DNA of 34,582 bases, taken from Holosporaceae bacterium (lineage in GTDB: Bacteria > Pseudomonadota > Alphaproteobacteria > UBA3830). The DNA lies in the NCBI GenBank assembly GCA_031276565.1, contig JAISMS010000005.1:1-34582 (forward strand), given 5' to 3'. The stretch's first letter is position 1; each line of letters starts with the position of its first letter. Positions 23,696 through 34,000 of the stretch are shown here, piece by piece. The notes under the pieces were generated by a model. That model saw nothing but the letters and a program-made list of their open reading frames with translations, was not told the DNA's origin and did not search any database. The translations under genes and the position numbers were made by a program.

Positions 23696-25135
23696 TTATC
23701 GGTATTTGCGTCGCAGTTTCGGAACGGAGACGTGCCAGCCTCCCCCCAATGCTTTACACAGATTTACCACGGCATTCAATCGATTTTGCAAAGCTCCGAC
23801 CAGTTCCATTTCCGCCGTCAACAGACCTCTCTCCACATCCAACAGATCCAGCAATCCTATCAGACCGAATTCTTTTTGTTTTTTGGCGAGGGAATAGCTC
23901 TTTTTCAGAGCATTTACCCGTCGGGTTCCGGAAGCGACGATCTCGCGATTTTTTCTGTTGGACGCCAAGGCGTCCAAAGTCTCTTTGAAGGCCGTTTGCA
24001 CCGTCTTTCGGTAAATCGCCTCCGCTTTCCTGTAGTTAGCCTCGGCTGCATCCTCTCCGGCGCAAGTTTTACCTCCGATTAAAATCGGCAATGAAATTCT
24101 TCCTCCGAGATTCCAGGTGTCGGATCCCCCGCTGAACAGATCGCGCAGCGAAACAGCCTCGGAGCCGAAAGCACCGGTCAGCGAAATCGACGGAAAATAT
24201 GCAGCGCGGGCTTCTCCTATTTTGGCATTGGCCGCCATGAGTTGTCCTTCCGCCTGTAAAATATCCGGGCGTCTTGCCAGAATATCCGAAGGAATTCCCT
24301 TCGGGATCGAGCAAGGAATGCGCAGCTTTTCGATACCCTTGTCTTTAAGCTTCTTTTGACCGATCATTTCGCGCGGAGAAGCTCCGATAAGAACTCCGAG
24401 AGCGGTTTCCGCTTTACCCAGGGCCAATTCGAGGTCAAGCACCGTCATTTTTACGGACGACATTTCTGAGTCTATCCTAAGGCAATCAAGTTCGGTGCAG
24501 TAGCCGTTTTTAAATCTGTTTCTGTAGACGTCGCAGGCCTCTTGACGGGCTTTGAGGGTTCTGCGGGCAATGGCCAGCTTGGCGTCCAACGCCCTGATCA
24601 TGAAGTAGGTTTTAGCTACTTCGGAAGTTATCGTCAGCAGCAAAGTTTCCTGCCCAGCTTTTGCGGACAGCAGACTTGCCCCGGCCGCTCTGTTGGCGTT
24701 CCGATATTTCCCCCAAAAATCCAACTCGTAGGAGATGGAAATTGCGCCCAGGTAGTCCCACATATCCCTTTTCATCAAACCGGGAAAATACATTCTTCCC
24801 TTGGCGGACATAAAAGTCTCTTTTCCTTCGACGGATCCGCCTATGGACGGCCATAAATCCGCAAAGGCCATACCGGAAGCGGCTTCGGCGATTTCTATAT
24901 TGGCGGCGGCCTGCTCCAGATCTGAATTATGCTTTAAAGCCTGCTCTTCCAGCTTATTTAAAGTAGAATCTTTAAATACCGACCACCAACGGGCCGATGT
25001 GAATTCGGCGATCTTCTCGTCGGCGTTCAAATTCGGAATATCCATGTGCGGAGGTTCGTAATCCGGTCCGAGTGTGCAGCCGGCCAGCAGATTCAAAGAC
25101 ATAAAAACCGCGAAGTTTCTAAGACGATAACGCAT
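23696..25135 (-). CDS. RND efflux outer membrane lipoprotein (NodT/OprM family)
   Basis: 479 aa. Lipoprotein signal with lipobox LLAGC (Cys about residue 20), then TLGPDYEPPHMDIP typical of the NodT family. Two long helical repeats form the periplasmic barrel; IPCSIPKGIPSDILARRPDI and AAYFPSISLTGAFG are family segments. It is the trimeric exit duct for the AcrA/AcrB-type pair encoded just upstream. The start, with AAGGAGA upstream, lies 17 nt inside the end of the transporter gene. Substrate unknown. Confidence 0.93.
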   Translation of the reverse strand: MRYRLRNFAVFMSLNLLAGCTLGPDYEPPHMDIPNLNADEKIAEFTSARWWSVFKDSTLNKLEEQALKHNSDLEQAAANIEIAEAASGMAFADLWPSIGGSVEGKETFMSAKGRMYFPGLMKRDMWDYLGAISISYELDFWGKYRNANRAAGASLLSAKAGQETLLLTITSEVAKTYFMIRALDAKLAIARRTLKARQEACDVYRNRFKNGYCTELDCLRIDSEMSSVKMTVLDLELALGKAETALGVLIGASPREMIGQKKLKDKGIEKLRIPCSIPKGIPSDILARRPDILQAEGQLMAANAKIGEARAAYFPSISLTGAFGSEAVSLRDLFSGGSDTWNLGGRISLPILIGGKTCAGEDAAEANYRKAEAIYRKTVQTAFKETLDALASNRKNREIVASGTRRVNALKKSYSLAKKQKEFGLIGLLDLLDVERGLLTAEMELVGALQNRLNAVVNLCKALGGGWHVSVPKLRRKYR

Positions 25136-28100
25136 GGGTCGAATCTCCTTTTCTGAATCTTTCGCTGCCGACGGTCACCAGGACGTAGAACAGCGGAATG
25201 AACAGCGGAGCAAGAATTGTCGCCCCCAACATTCCTCCGATAACGCCGGTACCCAAAGAATGGCGGCCGGCGCTGCCTGCTCCGCTGCTGATCGCTAAAG
25301 GTAAACAGCCGAAAACAAAGGCCAGAGACGTCATGATTATGGGTCTGAATCGAAGTTTTGCCGCCTGTACGGCCGATTCAATGACGGATTTGCCCGATTC
25401 TCTCATCATAACGGCGAATTCCACAATCAAAATGGCGTTTTTGGAGGCCAAACCCACCAGAGTGACCAAAGCTATTTGGAAATAAATATCGTTGCCGGAT
25501 CCTCGCAGGCAAGCGGCTAAAACGGCTCCGAACATGGCAAACGGCACCGCCATAATTACCGCCAACGGCAGAGACCAGCGTTCATGCTGCGCCGCAAGAA
25601 TCAGGAACACCGTCAACAGTCCGAGGATAAGAGCGTTGTAGGAGGATTTTTCGGTTCTTTTCTCCTGGTAGGCCGATCCGGTCCAAGACAGGGCGTAATC
25701 CTCTCCGAGAACTTGCTCCGCCACTTCCTCCATTGCCCGAATGGCTTCCCCGGACGTGAAGCCCGGAGCCGGATTTCCCAGAACCTTGGCCGCCGGAAAA
25801 ACGTTAAACCTCTCGACGGTGACGGGGCCTACCGTCGGCGTCAGTTTTACGAAAGACGACAATGAGATCATTTCTCCGGAGCCGGATTTTACATACAGTT
25901 CTCCGATTTGTTCCGGATGAGCGCGATAGTTTCCTTTGGCCTGCATAAGAACCTTATAACCTCTGCCGAACTGCGAAAAATCGTTTATGTACACCGAATT
26001 AAACCCGGCGGCGACGGCGGCGTAAATTTCGTTGACGGAAACATTGAAGGCCGCCGCTTTTAACAGGTCTGTTTCCATATTAAACTGCGGAGTAGCGGCA
26101 TTGAAGGTGGTATTCAATCCCGACAATTCCGGACGTTTCGCCGCCGCCGCCAAAAACTCTTTAACCTTTGCCTCCAGAGCTTCGTTGTCGGTTTTACCGG
26201 TCTGCTGAATATATCCCTCGAATCCTCCGGTCATGCTCATGCCCACGATCGGAGGAGGGCAGAAGGCCATTATGATTCCGTCCGTAACGCCGCCGCCGAT
26301 GCGCATGGCTTTGCGGGCCAAAGCACGGGAGGATTGTTCGGCTTTTGTTCTGACGCTCCAGTCTTTCAACAGAAAGAACGTTATGCCGGCATTGGTGGCG
26401 GCGGTTCCGCCCAACATATCGTAACCGGCAATATAGGAGCTGTCCCGCACGCTCGGATCCGCTGCCATGGTCTTGCTGATTTTTGCTATCACCTCGGACG
26501 ATCGATCAAGGGAGGCAGCCGGATCCATTACGGCGCAACAAAAAACGATGCCCTGATCTTCTTCCGGCAGCAGAGCTCTCGGGGTTATTTTAAACATAAA
26601 TGCGGTCAGGGCAATGATGGTCAATACAACACCCAGAGCGATCTTCAGATTTTTTATTAAGAATGTCACGGATTTTGTATAGAGCACCGTAAGCTTCTCG
26701 AATTGCATGTCGAACCAATCGAAAAAACTTCTTTTTTCAAGCTTTTCGGAGGAATGATTTTTCAAGAAAAGGACGCACAGCGCCGGAGTCAACGTCAGAG
26801 CGCATATGCCGGATATGACCACCGACACGGCAACGGTTACGGCAAATTGCCGATACATGGTGCCCGCCAGTCCTCCCGTAAAGGATACCGGAATAAAGAC
26901 GGCACACAGAACCAGCACGATGGCCACCAGAGCTCCGCTCACCTCCTCCATGGCTTTGACGGCGGCGTCTCTGGCCGAAATTTTTTCGGTTCTCATAAGG
27001 CGTTCCGTGTTTTCTATGACAATGATGGCGTCGTCCACCACGATGCCGATGGCCAGAACCAATCCGAACAGGGTCAGAGTGTTTATGGAGAAGCCGAACA
27101 GCATCATGCCTGCGAATGTTCCGATTATGGAAACCGGAACGGCCAGACAGGGGATAAAGGTCGCCCTCAGGTTCTTCAGGAACAGCAAGATGACCAGAAA
27201 AACCAGCCCTACGGCCTCAAACAGAGTTTTTATCACCTCCGTAACCGAATGCCGAACGAACTCTGACGTTTCGTAGATCACTTTATGGGATATTCCCTTC
27301 GGATAGCGTAGGGACAATTCGGACATTTTTGCGTTTACTCTTTCGGCGGTTTCCAAAGCATTGGCTCCCGGAGAGAGAAAAATCATCACCGGAACCGCAT
27401 CGTGTCCGTCGGTTTTGGAAATGACGTCATAGGATTGCGATCCCAGTTCGACGTCGGCCACGTCTTTTAACCTTAACGCCGTGCCGTCGGGAGTCGCCCG
27501 AAGAATTATATCCTCGAATTCCTTAACGGTGGAATACCTTCCGGGGGCGATGATAAGACAGGTGCGATCCAACTTCGTCTCCGTAGGTTTTTTGCCGACG
27601 GCGCCGACGGCCCTTTGGGAATTTTGAGAATATATGGCCGCCGCAACTTCGGAAGTACTGAGATTCAGCTGCATCAACCGATCCGGTTTCAACCAGATCC
27701 GCATGGCGTAGGCGTTGCCGGTCATGACGGAGGCGTCTCCCACTCCCTCAAGTCTTTTCAACTCGTCCACGATATTCAGCAAAGCGTAATTGGCGATGTA
27801 GGCGGCGTCGTATTTTTCATCGCTAGAATAGAGAGACACCAACTGAAGAATGGAAGAAGATCTCTTGGAGACGTTTACGCCGTATCTCCTCACCTCCTCC
27901 GGCAGAGAAGACATCACCATCTGGACGCGGTTGTTGACGTTTATCATGGCTCTGTCCGGATCCGATCCCACCTTGAAAAAAACCTGGGTGGTCGACGATC
28001 CGCCGTTGCCGGAGGCGACGGAGTTCATGTAGATCATATCTTCCACGCCGTTGATTTTTTGCTCGATCGGAGCAAGCACCGTCTCTGATATTACTTCGGC

Positions 28101-28262
28101 GCTCGCTCCCGGATAGCTGGCGCTTACGATTATTGAAGGCGGCGTCAGTTCCGGATATTGGGCCACCGGCAGATTGCTCATGGCCAGAAAACCGGCTATG
28201 ACGATGATAAGAGACATAACGGTTGCGAAAATCGGCCTGTCTATGAAGAAACGGGAGAACAT
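25119..28262 (-). CDS. RND (HAE1/AcrB-type) efflux transporter
   Basis: 1047 aa, standard length. Inner-membrane proton/drug antiporter with 12 spans and two large periplasmic loops. The N-terminus FSRFFIDRPIFATVMSLIIV is typical. The proton-relay Asp pair is in GIVVDDAIIVIENTERLM (span 4) and the relay Lys in VGLASKNAILIVEFAVMM (span 10). The central FAGMMLFGFSINTLTLFGLV is also conserved. Second gene of the efflux operon, 15 nt after the adaptor gene, with an AAAGGAA ribosome site. Likely multidrug, but specificity cannot be read from the sequence. Confidence 0.97.
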   Translation of the reverse strand: MFSRFFIDRPIFATVMSLIIVIAGFLAMSNLPVAQYPELTPPSIIVSASYPGASAEVISETVLAPIEQKINGVEDMIYMNSVASGNGGSSTTQVFFKVGSDPDRAMINVNNRVQMVMSSLPEEVRRYGVNVSKRSSSILQLVSLYSSDEKYDAAYIANYALLNIVDELKRLEGVGDASVMTGNAYAMRIWLKPDRLMQLNLSTSEVAAAIYSQNSQRAVGAVGKKPTETKLDRTCLIIAPGRYSTVKEFEDIILRATPDGTALRLKDVADVELGSQSYDVISKTDGHDAVPVMIFLSPGANALETAERVNAKMSELSLRYPKGISHKVIYETSEFVRHSVTEVIKTLFEAVGLVFLVILLFLKNLRATFIPCLAVPVSIIGTFAGMMLFGFSINTLTLFGLVLAIGIVVDDAIIVIENTERLMRTEKISARDAAVKAMEEVSGALVAIVLVLCAVFIPVSFTGGLAGTMYRQFAVTVAVSVVISGICALTLTPALCVLFLKNHSSEKLEKRSFFDWFDMQFEKLTVLYTKSVTFLIKNLKIALGVVLTIIALTAFMFKITPRALLPEEDQGIVFCCAVMDPAASLDRSSEVIAKISKTMAADPSVRDSSYIAGYDMLGGTAATNAGITFFLLKDWSVRTKAEQSSRALARKAMRIGGGVTDGIIMAFCPPPIVGMSMTGGFEGYIQQTGKTDNEALEAKVKEFLAAAAKRPELSGLNTTFNAATPQFNMETDLLKAAAFNVSVNEIYAAVAAGFNSVYINDFSQFGRGYKVLMQAKGNYRAHPEQIGELYVKSGSGEMISLSSFVKLTPTVGPVTVERFNVFPAAKVLGNPAPGFTSGEAIRAMEEVAEQVLGEDYALSWTGSAYQEKRTEKSSYNALILGLLTVFLILAAQHERWSLPLAVIMAVPFAMFGAVLAACLRGSGNDIYFQIALVTLVGLASKNAILIVEFAVMMRESGKSVIESAVQAAKLRFRPIIMTSLAFVFGCLPLAISSGAGSAGRHSLGTGVIGGMLGATILAPLFIPLFYVLVTVGSERFRKGDSTHALSS

Positions 28263-28277
28263 GACTGATTCCTTTCG

Positions 28278-29441
28278 CTAACTTTTTTTATCTGCGGGTT
28301 TCTGTGCCTTTTCTTTGCTTGCGGATATCGGCACGGGGGTCACCGGAGATCCCGGACGCGCCTTGATTATTCCTTCGGCCACCACTGTTTCTCCCTCTTT
28401 CAATCCGGAATGCACGATGATTTTATCCCCCACCGATTCCGCCTTTATCGGACGGACTTCGACAATGTTTTTATCATTCAACGCATAGACCGCAGATCCG
28501 GTTTTTGTGGATATGAAAGCCGATTGCGGAATGACGAGGACGTCGCGATACTCGGCTCCGATCAGCTTTACCCGCACGAACTGTCCCGGCAACAGCATCT
28601 GCTGCTTTTCTTCGTTGGGAATCTCCGCCTTAATCGACACTGCGGAGGTCAGACTGTCTTCATTGCTGTCGATAAAAATAATCCTGCCCCGATGCGGATA
28701 AATCGATCCGTCCGGCATGATTATTTCCACTCCGTATTCGCCGGATTTCGTCAATTGTATTCTTCCGTCCCTGTAATTTTTATTCATGCTGCTCCACATG
28801 CTTCCGGGTATGGAAAAATTCACGTGCAGAGGACATACTTGCACCATGGAAGTCAGCAGGCTCGATTCTCCGCTCGAAGACACCAGATTCCCGATCGATC
28901 GGGCTTCCTTGCGCACTATGCCGGAAATCGGAGCCTTAACGTCGGTATATCCCAGATTGATTTCCGCTTCGTGAAGGGATCCCTCCGCCACTTTCATGTT
29001 GGCGTCGGCTCTTTCATAGGCCGAAAGAGAATCATCGTGATCCTTTTGACTGACGGCCCCCGCCCGAAACAACTTTTTCATGCGCTCGTAGTCGCGAGAG
29101 GTTCTGCGCAGCTCCGACTGAGCCTGGGCCAGCGTTCCCTGAGCTCGGGTCAAGGCCGCTCTGCAGGGTTCTTTATCTATTTCAAAAAGCTTCTCACCTT
29201 GCCGAACATATTGTCCTTCCTGAAATACGCGTGACTTCAATATGCCGCCGACCTGGGCGCGGATCTGTATTTCCAGAGATCCGGTTATCTTCGCCGAAGC
29301 CTCGACCGCCAAAGGAACATCCTGCTTGGTAACCTTGACGACTCCGACCGCAGGAGGAGGAGGCGCGGCCGGTTTATCGGCGTCCCCGCATCCAGAAACA
29401 ATAAAAAGAGCTACAGAAAATAAACTGCCGGAAATGCGCAT
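28278..29441 (-). CDS. RND efflux periplasmic adaptor (AcrA/MexA family lipoprotein)
   Basis: 387 aa from ATG 29441, chosen because GGAGGGG lies just upstream and the lipoprotein signal (ISGSLFSVALFIVSGC) starts there. A Pro-rich linker comes next, then the lipoyl half-motif with GGILKSRVFQEGQYVRQGE, a coiled-coil hairpin, the second lipoyl half (DVKAPISGIVRKEARSIG), a beta-barrel and a C-terminal membrane-proximal domain ending Lys-rich. It bridges the transporter and outer membrane channel. First gene of the operon. Confidence 0.95.
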   Translation of the reverse strand: MRISGSLFSVALFIVSGCGDADKPAAPPPPAVGVVKVTKQDVPLAVEASAKITGSLEIQIRAQVGGILKSRVFQEGQYVRQGEKLFEIDKEPCRAALTRAQGTLAQAQSELRRTSRDYERMKKLFRAGAVSQKDHDDSLSAYERADANMKVAEGSLHEAEINLGYTDVKAPISGIVRKEARSIGNLVSSSGESSLLTSMVQVCPLHVNFSIPGSMWSSMNKNYRDGRIQLTKSGEYGVEIIMPDGSIYPHRGRIIFIDSNEDSLTSAVSIKAEIPNEEKQQMLLPGQFVRVKLIGAEYRDVLVIPQSAFISTKTGSAVYALNDKNIVEVRPIKAESVGDKIIVHSGLKEGETVVAEGIIKARPGSPVTPVPISASKEKAQKPADKKS

Positions 29442-29474
29442 GACCCCTCCGCCGCAAAATATCGCCAACCGAGA

Positions 29475-29504
29475 ATTATCTTACAGTTGTACAGACAGAG
29501 TCAA
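29475..29504 (-). promoter_or_regulatory. Promoter of the RND efflux operon
   Basis: Minus strand TTGACT (29504-29499), 18-nt spacer, GATAAT (29480-29475). The leader would be about 27 nt. No adjacent repressor gene of the TetR or MarR type is present, so control of the operon is not evident. Confidence 0.55.
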
Positions 29505-29560
29505 TTAATTTTTTGTTAACGATTTGAGAGCAAAAGAATTTGTCCGATTCCGACCGCAAC

Positions 29561-29676
29561 CGGGGTGCGTAAATTTGAAGTAAGATATCGAAAAGCCGTT
29601 CGGATCGGATGAACTCGGTCGCCGGCCGTAAAGCGAAGCGTTTGTCGGCGCGTTCCTCTTAACGTCGCGCACCCCG
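29561..29676. repeat. Distant inverted repeat, possible structured RNA
   Basis: CGGGGTGCG (29561-29569) and CGCACCCCG (29668-29676) are perfect 9-nt complements 98 nt apart, with short internal hairpins such as GTTC/GAAC near 29608-29624. I could not match it to 6S, SRP, tmRNA or RNase P landmarks. Confidence 0.3.
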
Positions 29677-29785
29677 ACGTCGCATACGCCGTTTTTAAGT
29701 CATGCCGCGGATATCGGACAACATCCCTCCCCTAATATCGCTCGGCTTTTCTCCCGCGCTCCCGGTTATCCCCCTTCCGCTCAGT

Positions 29786-29807
29786 CCGAATTGAACTTTG
29801 AATTCGG
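29786..29807. terminator. Hairpin downstream of tssA
   Basis: CCGAATT (29786-29792) pairs with AATTCGG (29801-29807) around an 8-nt loop. A short T-run follows only on the plus strand (TTTTCTC), so it is a weak terminator candidate at best for the minus-strand T6SS genes. Confidence 0.25.
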
Positions 29808-29961
29808 TTTTCTCGTCGGATTCGATAAGGTGTGGAGCTTAACGGAGACAAGATTTTCTCTTTATAACTCCGGCGAACGCGATTTTTCCAGAAACGGAGA
29901 AAAAGAACGCCGAAGCCTTTTAACGTCGGAAAAATATTCCAAATACTTTTTTCGGGAGTTT

Positions 29962-31032
29962 TTATTCCCCTTCTTTTTTCTCTTCGGGGATTAACACGCG
30001 ATAGAGTTCCGAAATGGTGCTCATTACCGGCGCTCCGTTCTTCACGTTGATGTCCAGCAATTCCTGAAAGTTTTTTTTGCCGATGACCGAAGCTATCTTT
30101 ATCAAAATGGCAGCCGGACTTTGGGGTTGTTTACGTTCCAAAAAAAGCCCTATGTTTTTCAGAAGATCGTAGGCGTCCTCCAGAGTCGGTTCTTTTTTTA
30201 CGGGCTCTTCCTCCGAAGAGGAATTTCCGTCTTCGTCGACGGGTTTCGGCTGATCCCGACGAGCTTCCGCTTTGGCGACAGTTTCCGCCATCTGATTCCG
30301 TTTGATTTGTAAATTCTTTGCGGTTGTACGTTCCGCATCCTCCAAATGATTTAAAAGCAGTCGAAAGCTGGGAGAGTCGTCATTGCACTGCTCGACGATA
30401 AAATCGTCGAGTTTCTTCAAATTTTCTATCGCCAAGCGCACTTCGCTCCCCAAGGATTCGACAAATTCCTGCGGGGTCGCCAAAACGCCCTTTTTAATTT
30501 GTCCCAGCGAAAGGCCGTCTGTGTTTTTTATCTGCAAATTACGACGCGCCGTAAGCCAATCCGACAGGCTGTAGTCTCCGGTTGCGTCCGTTTGTTTTGC
30601 GAGGGGAATGAGAACGATTCTTTCCGGAATTTTTTCGGCAAGAAAATAAAAAGGAGCCAGTCGCGGGATAAAATTACGGTTTTCCCAGTCGACGGAAGGG
30701 TAAATATCATCCCAATAATTTTCGCACAGAGATTGCAGCAGCGACATTCCGCAGTTAAATCCGTGAAATCCTTTCATGACCGTCAACGATTCCAAAAGCC
30801 ACATGGCGATCTGTAAATCCTTCGTCTTAGTTTTCAGCAGATGCGAACAGATGCGGAAAACCTCCGGCCAATCGGCTTTTTTGATTGCGGTTTGCCAGAT
30901 TCCCTGGGATAATCTCGGATCGTCTTCGCGGCGTAATTCTCTTATTTGATCGTAAACATAATCGTATTTCAGATCTTCTCCGCATCTGTTTTTTTCCGAA
31001 ATCGGAAGCAGAAGTTCTTCGAATTCCGCCAT
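29962..31032 (-). CDS. tssA: Type VI secretion system protein TssA
   Basis: 356 aa. The N-terminal ImpA domain (about residues 1-150) is clear: GEDLKYDYVYDQIRELRR, KKADWPEVFRICSHLLKTKT, KDLQIAMWLLESL and NYWDDIYPSVDWE. A charged linker follows, then a C-terminal TssA segment (LEDAYDLLKNIGLFLERKQPQSPAAILI). TssA caps and coordinates baseplate, tube and sheath assembly. ATG 31032 is chosen because GGGAGG lies 7 nt upstream; TTG 31038 would be too close to it. It follows tssM by 34 nt, so it belongs to a T6SS operon entering from the right edge. No tssM-tssA-adjacent effector is visible. Confidence 0.9.
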   Translation of the reverse strand: MAEFEELLLPISEKNRCGEDLKYDYVYDQIRELRREDDPRLSQGIWQTAIKKADWPEVFRICSHLLKTKTKDLQIAMWLLESLTVMKGFHGFNCGMSLLQSLCENYWDDIYPSVDWENRNFIPRLAPFYFLAEKIPERIVLIPLAKQTDATGDYSLSDWLTARRNLQIKNTDGLSLGQIKKGVLATPQEFVESLGSEVRLAIENLKKLDDFIVEQCNDDSPSFRLLLNHLEDAERTTAKNLQIKRNQMAETVAKAEARRDQPKPVDEDGNSSSEEEPVKKEPTLEDAYDLLKNIGLFLERKQPQSPAAILIKIASVIGKKNFQELLDINVKNGAPVMSTISELYRVLIPEEKKEGE

Positions 31033-31066
31033 AATCAATCCTCCCGTTCGGTTCCCGTCATCAAGT

Positions 31067-34000
31067 TTAAGGAGCCTCGTCGTCCGCTGCCTCCTGTTGC
31101 GCTGCCGCCGCCTGCTGCCGCATCGCCGCCGGCTGTTGTGCTGCCGCCTGCTGCCGCATCGCCGCCTGCTGCTGCTGCATCGCCTGCTGCCGCATCGCCG
31201 CCTGCTGTTGCGCTGCCGCCTGCTGCTGCTGTATCATCGCCTGCTGTTGCGCTGCTGCCTGCTGCTGCATCATCGCCTGCTGTTGCATCGCCGTCGGCTG
31301 TTGTGCTGCCGCCTGCTGCCGCATCATCGCCTGCTGCTGCATCGCCTGCTGCCGCATCGCCGCCTGCTGCTGCATCATCGCCTGCTGCTGCATCATAGCC
31401 TGCTGTTGTGCTGCCGTCGGCTGTTGTGCTGCCGCCTGCTGCTGCATCGCCTGCTGCTGCATCGCCTGCTGCTGCGCCGCCTGCTGTTGCTGCATCGCCG
31501 CCTGCTGCTGCGCCGCCGCCTGCTCCGGTTGTTCCTCATGCTCGGCATGCTCCTCATCTTCCTCATGCTCGTCGTGTCCTTCCGACAGCATATGTCGGTA
31601 AACGGCGTCCCGCTTCTCCGCCGGCTCCTTTAATATACGTTGATATACAGCTTGTTGCTCCTGCGGAGAATGTGCGTGCGATGCTATAAATGCCGCCTGA
31701 TGCTCCGCCTCCTCTTCCGGCTCCTGCCGTTCCGATAACGCATGCCTATACAGTTCCTCCCGCTTCGCCGCCGGAGCGGCCAACATCTGCCGATAAACAA
31801 GTTTCTGCTGCTCCGGAGAATCCACGTGCGATGCTATAAATGCCGCCTGCTGCTCCGCCAATGCACGCTTATAAAGTTCCTCCCGTTTCGCCGCCGGAGC
31901 GGCCAGCATCTGCCGATAAATCAGATCATGATGCTCCGGAGAACCCGCGTGCGATGCCAAGAATGCCGCCTGCTGTTCCGGAGTCGCATTATGAGCATTA
32001 TCCTTTTCCGCTTCGCGGCTTATCTCTTTCGGTTTATGAAGAGGAGGGCAAATCTGCGGGAATACCGGCCATATCGCCGGAGTGGTTTTGTCGCCGTTCT
32101 TAGTCATAGGAGTAACTTTTACGATTATTTTGGAGGCGGAAACCGTTCCTCCCGCCTCTTTGTTGATTATCGGTACGTTAAACTGCAGCAATATCCCGCT
32201 CGGAGCATCCGTCTCTTTATTGTACTTATTCTCTTCAATTAACCGGAACATCGCCCATTTACCGGAATAGGAGAAGGTTGCGATCGGTCCGCTAATAATC
32301 AGATTTCCTTTGGACGCTCGATCGTTCGGCTGTTCCGGAGCGCCATCCACCCATGTAAAAATCGCCTCAATTTTATCGCCGTTGAAGAATATTCCCGGAG
32401 CGTTTTCAACGACTTTTACGCTATTGATCAGAATTTCGCGCTCCATAAGCGACGAAGTCAGCGATTCCAGTGTCGGAGAAGGACGCATCTTAATGTCGAA
32501 AGAAACCGTAGCGCCCTTCACATCGGCGGCTTTCGAATGGATCACCCAGTTTTTCAGGAAAGGAATCAGTCTGATATCCATTATATGCAGAAACGTAACG
32601 GCTTCTTCATTAATATTTTTCTCGTCTTTATGTTTCTCGAAAATTCCGGCGGCATTTTTGATACTTCTTTCGTAAAGAATTACAAAATCCTCGACGTCCT
32701 TCAGGGAAGCATCTTCATTCGAATGCCCGAACGGGAATTTTTTGGCCAGCTTACCGTTGAAGAAATCGAATATCCCGGTATAGGCCTTGGCCGCCCTTTC
32801 GTATTTTACTTCTTCCGCCCGCGACATCAGCGATTTAGCGACGGCGGAGCGTTTTGACAGGAAGAAATCGCCTTCATTTTCGGCAATCGAGAGAATTTCT
32901 CCCTTTTCGTCGAAGGAATCGATGGAAACCTTCGACAGAGTATCGGATATAAAGCTTTCGAGAGCGGCGACGGAGTTGCCCGGCTTTTTAACTTCGTACT
33001 CGTCGACGCTGACTATTATATCCTTCCATTTCTCGATGATTTTCGGATTTTTTACAAGAGCGATAAACTGCGGCATCGTCAGAAGATCAATTATCGGAGA
33101 AGCCAGCTCCTTTGCAAGAAATCGAATTCTTTGAAATTGCGCCGCAAGATATTGTCTCAGCCCGTTCTGATCATTGATATCCAGAAATCTGGGATTTCTT
33201 TTGCCGTCCCAGTTATCGAATACGGCGCGCCCCGCCGAGTAAGGGGCCTCCGTGTTAAACAAGGCGTCTATTTTGGTCAGCATTGATTCGTAATGGGTTA
33301 TGATTAAAGCAGAAAATCCGAAATCATCGACGTTATTTTTATTCTGATTTTCCTGCAGGAATTTTGCGATTTTCGGAAGGGCAAAAGACGCATTTCTTAC
33401 ATTGATCGCCAGGTGTTTCAGAGCATCCTCCAGCAGAGCTCGGGAATTGCCGGGCGGCATGTCTTCAAAAATTTGCGCACGTCCGGCCATGGATTGGATA
33501 ATCGGAGTGAAACACTTAACCGCAACGGATTTGTACATTTCAAAATTCTGCGGCCTTATTTCCTTCGGCATGGTTGCGGCAAATTCATAATATTTGTCGA
33601 TCGCTTCGGCCAATTCTCTCAGCTGTCTGATGTCCCAAATCAGCATACGGTCTTCGGCGACAGTCGTGACCAACCTTCCGTCCGGAACCGGACGAATAAA
33701 CGGCTGATCCAGTACGGCCTTAAGCTCGTTGCGAAAACTTTCGAATCCCGGAGACGGCGTATACGTATCCGAAGACAGAAAATTTCCCGTCAGATCGCTT
33801 TTATACCCGGCCAACCGAGACCTGAATTTATGAAATTCGATTTCCGCGCTTTTCATCAAGTCTTTTACATAGTGGTCCTCTATAATGTCGATGGCCAGCA
33901 GGCTCTCCATTGTTTTGCCGTAGTCTTCGCAGGGCATGAAATGATCCTGTGATATCCACGAAAAATGTTTATTGGCAAAAATATCGGCAACAAGCACAGT

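Larger units (their letters stand above)
29505..29961. other. Long non-coding gap between tssA and the efflux operon
   Basis: About 460 nt with no supportable gene. It contains a 9-bp inverted repeat (29561-29569 with 29668-29676) that could close a 116-nt structured element, and a smaller hairpin at 29786-29807. A 67-codon plus-strand frame at 29791-29994 has no ribosome site and runs into tssA, so I do not call it. A decayed gene or a small RNA are both possible. Confidence 0.5.

Noticed and set aside
29791-29994. Plus-strand 67-codon frame between the efflux operon and tssA
   Set aside because: TTG start without ribosome site, Phe-rich composition, runs into the tssA coding end.
31088-31522. 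CRISPR-like array
   Set aside because: The repeats are short, codon-phased and without unique spacers; they are explained by the coding low-complexity tail.
31097-31633. Plus-strand frames rich in Leu, Arg, His or Pro/Ala opposite the TssM tail
   Set aside because: They are antisense readings of the CAG/GCG repeats that encode the Gln/Ala tail; no ribosome sites and no natural composition.
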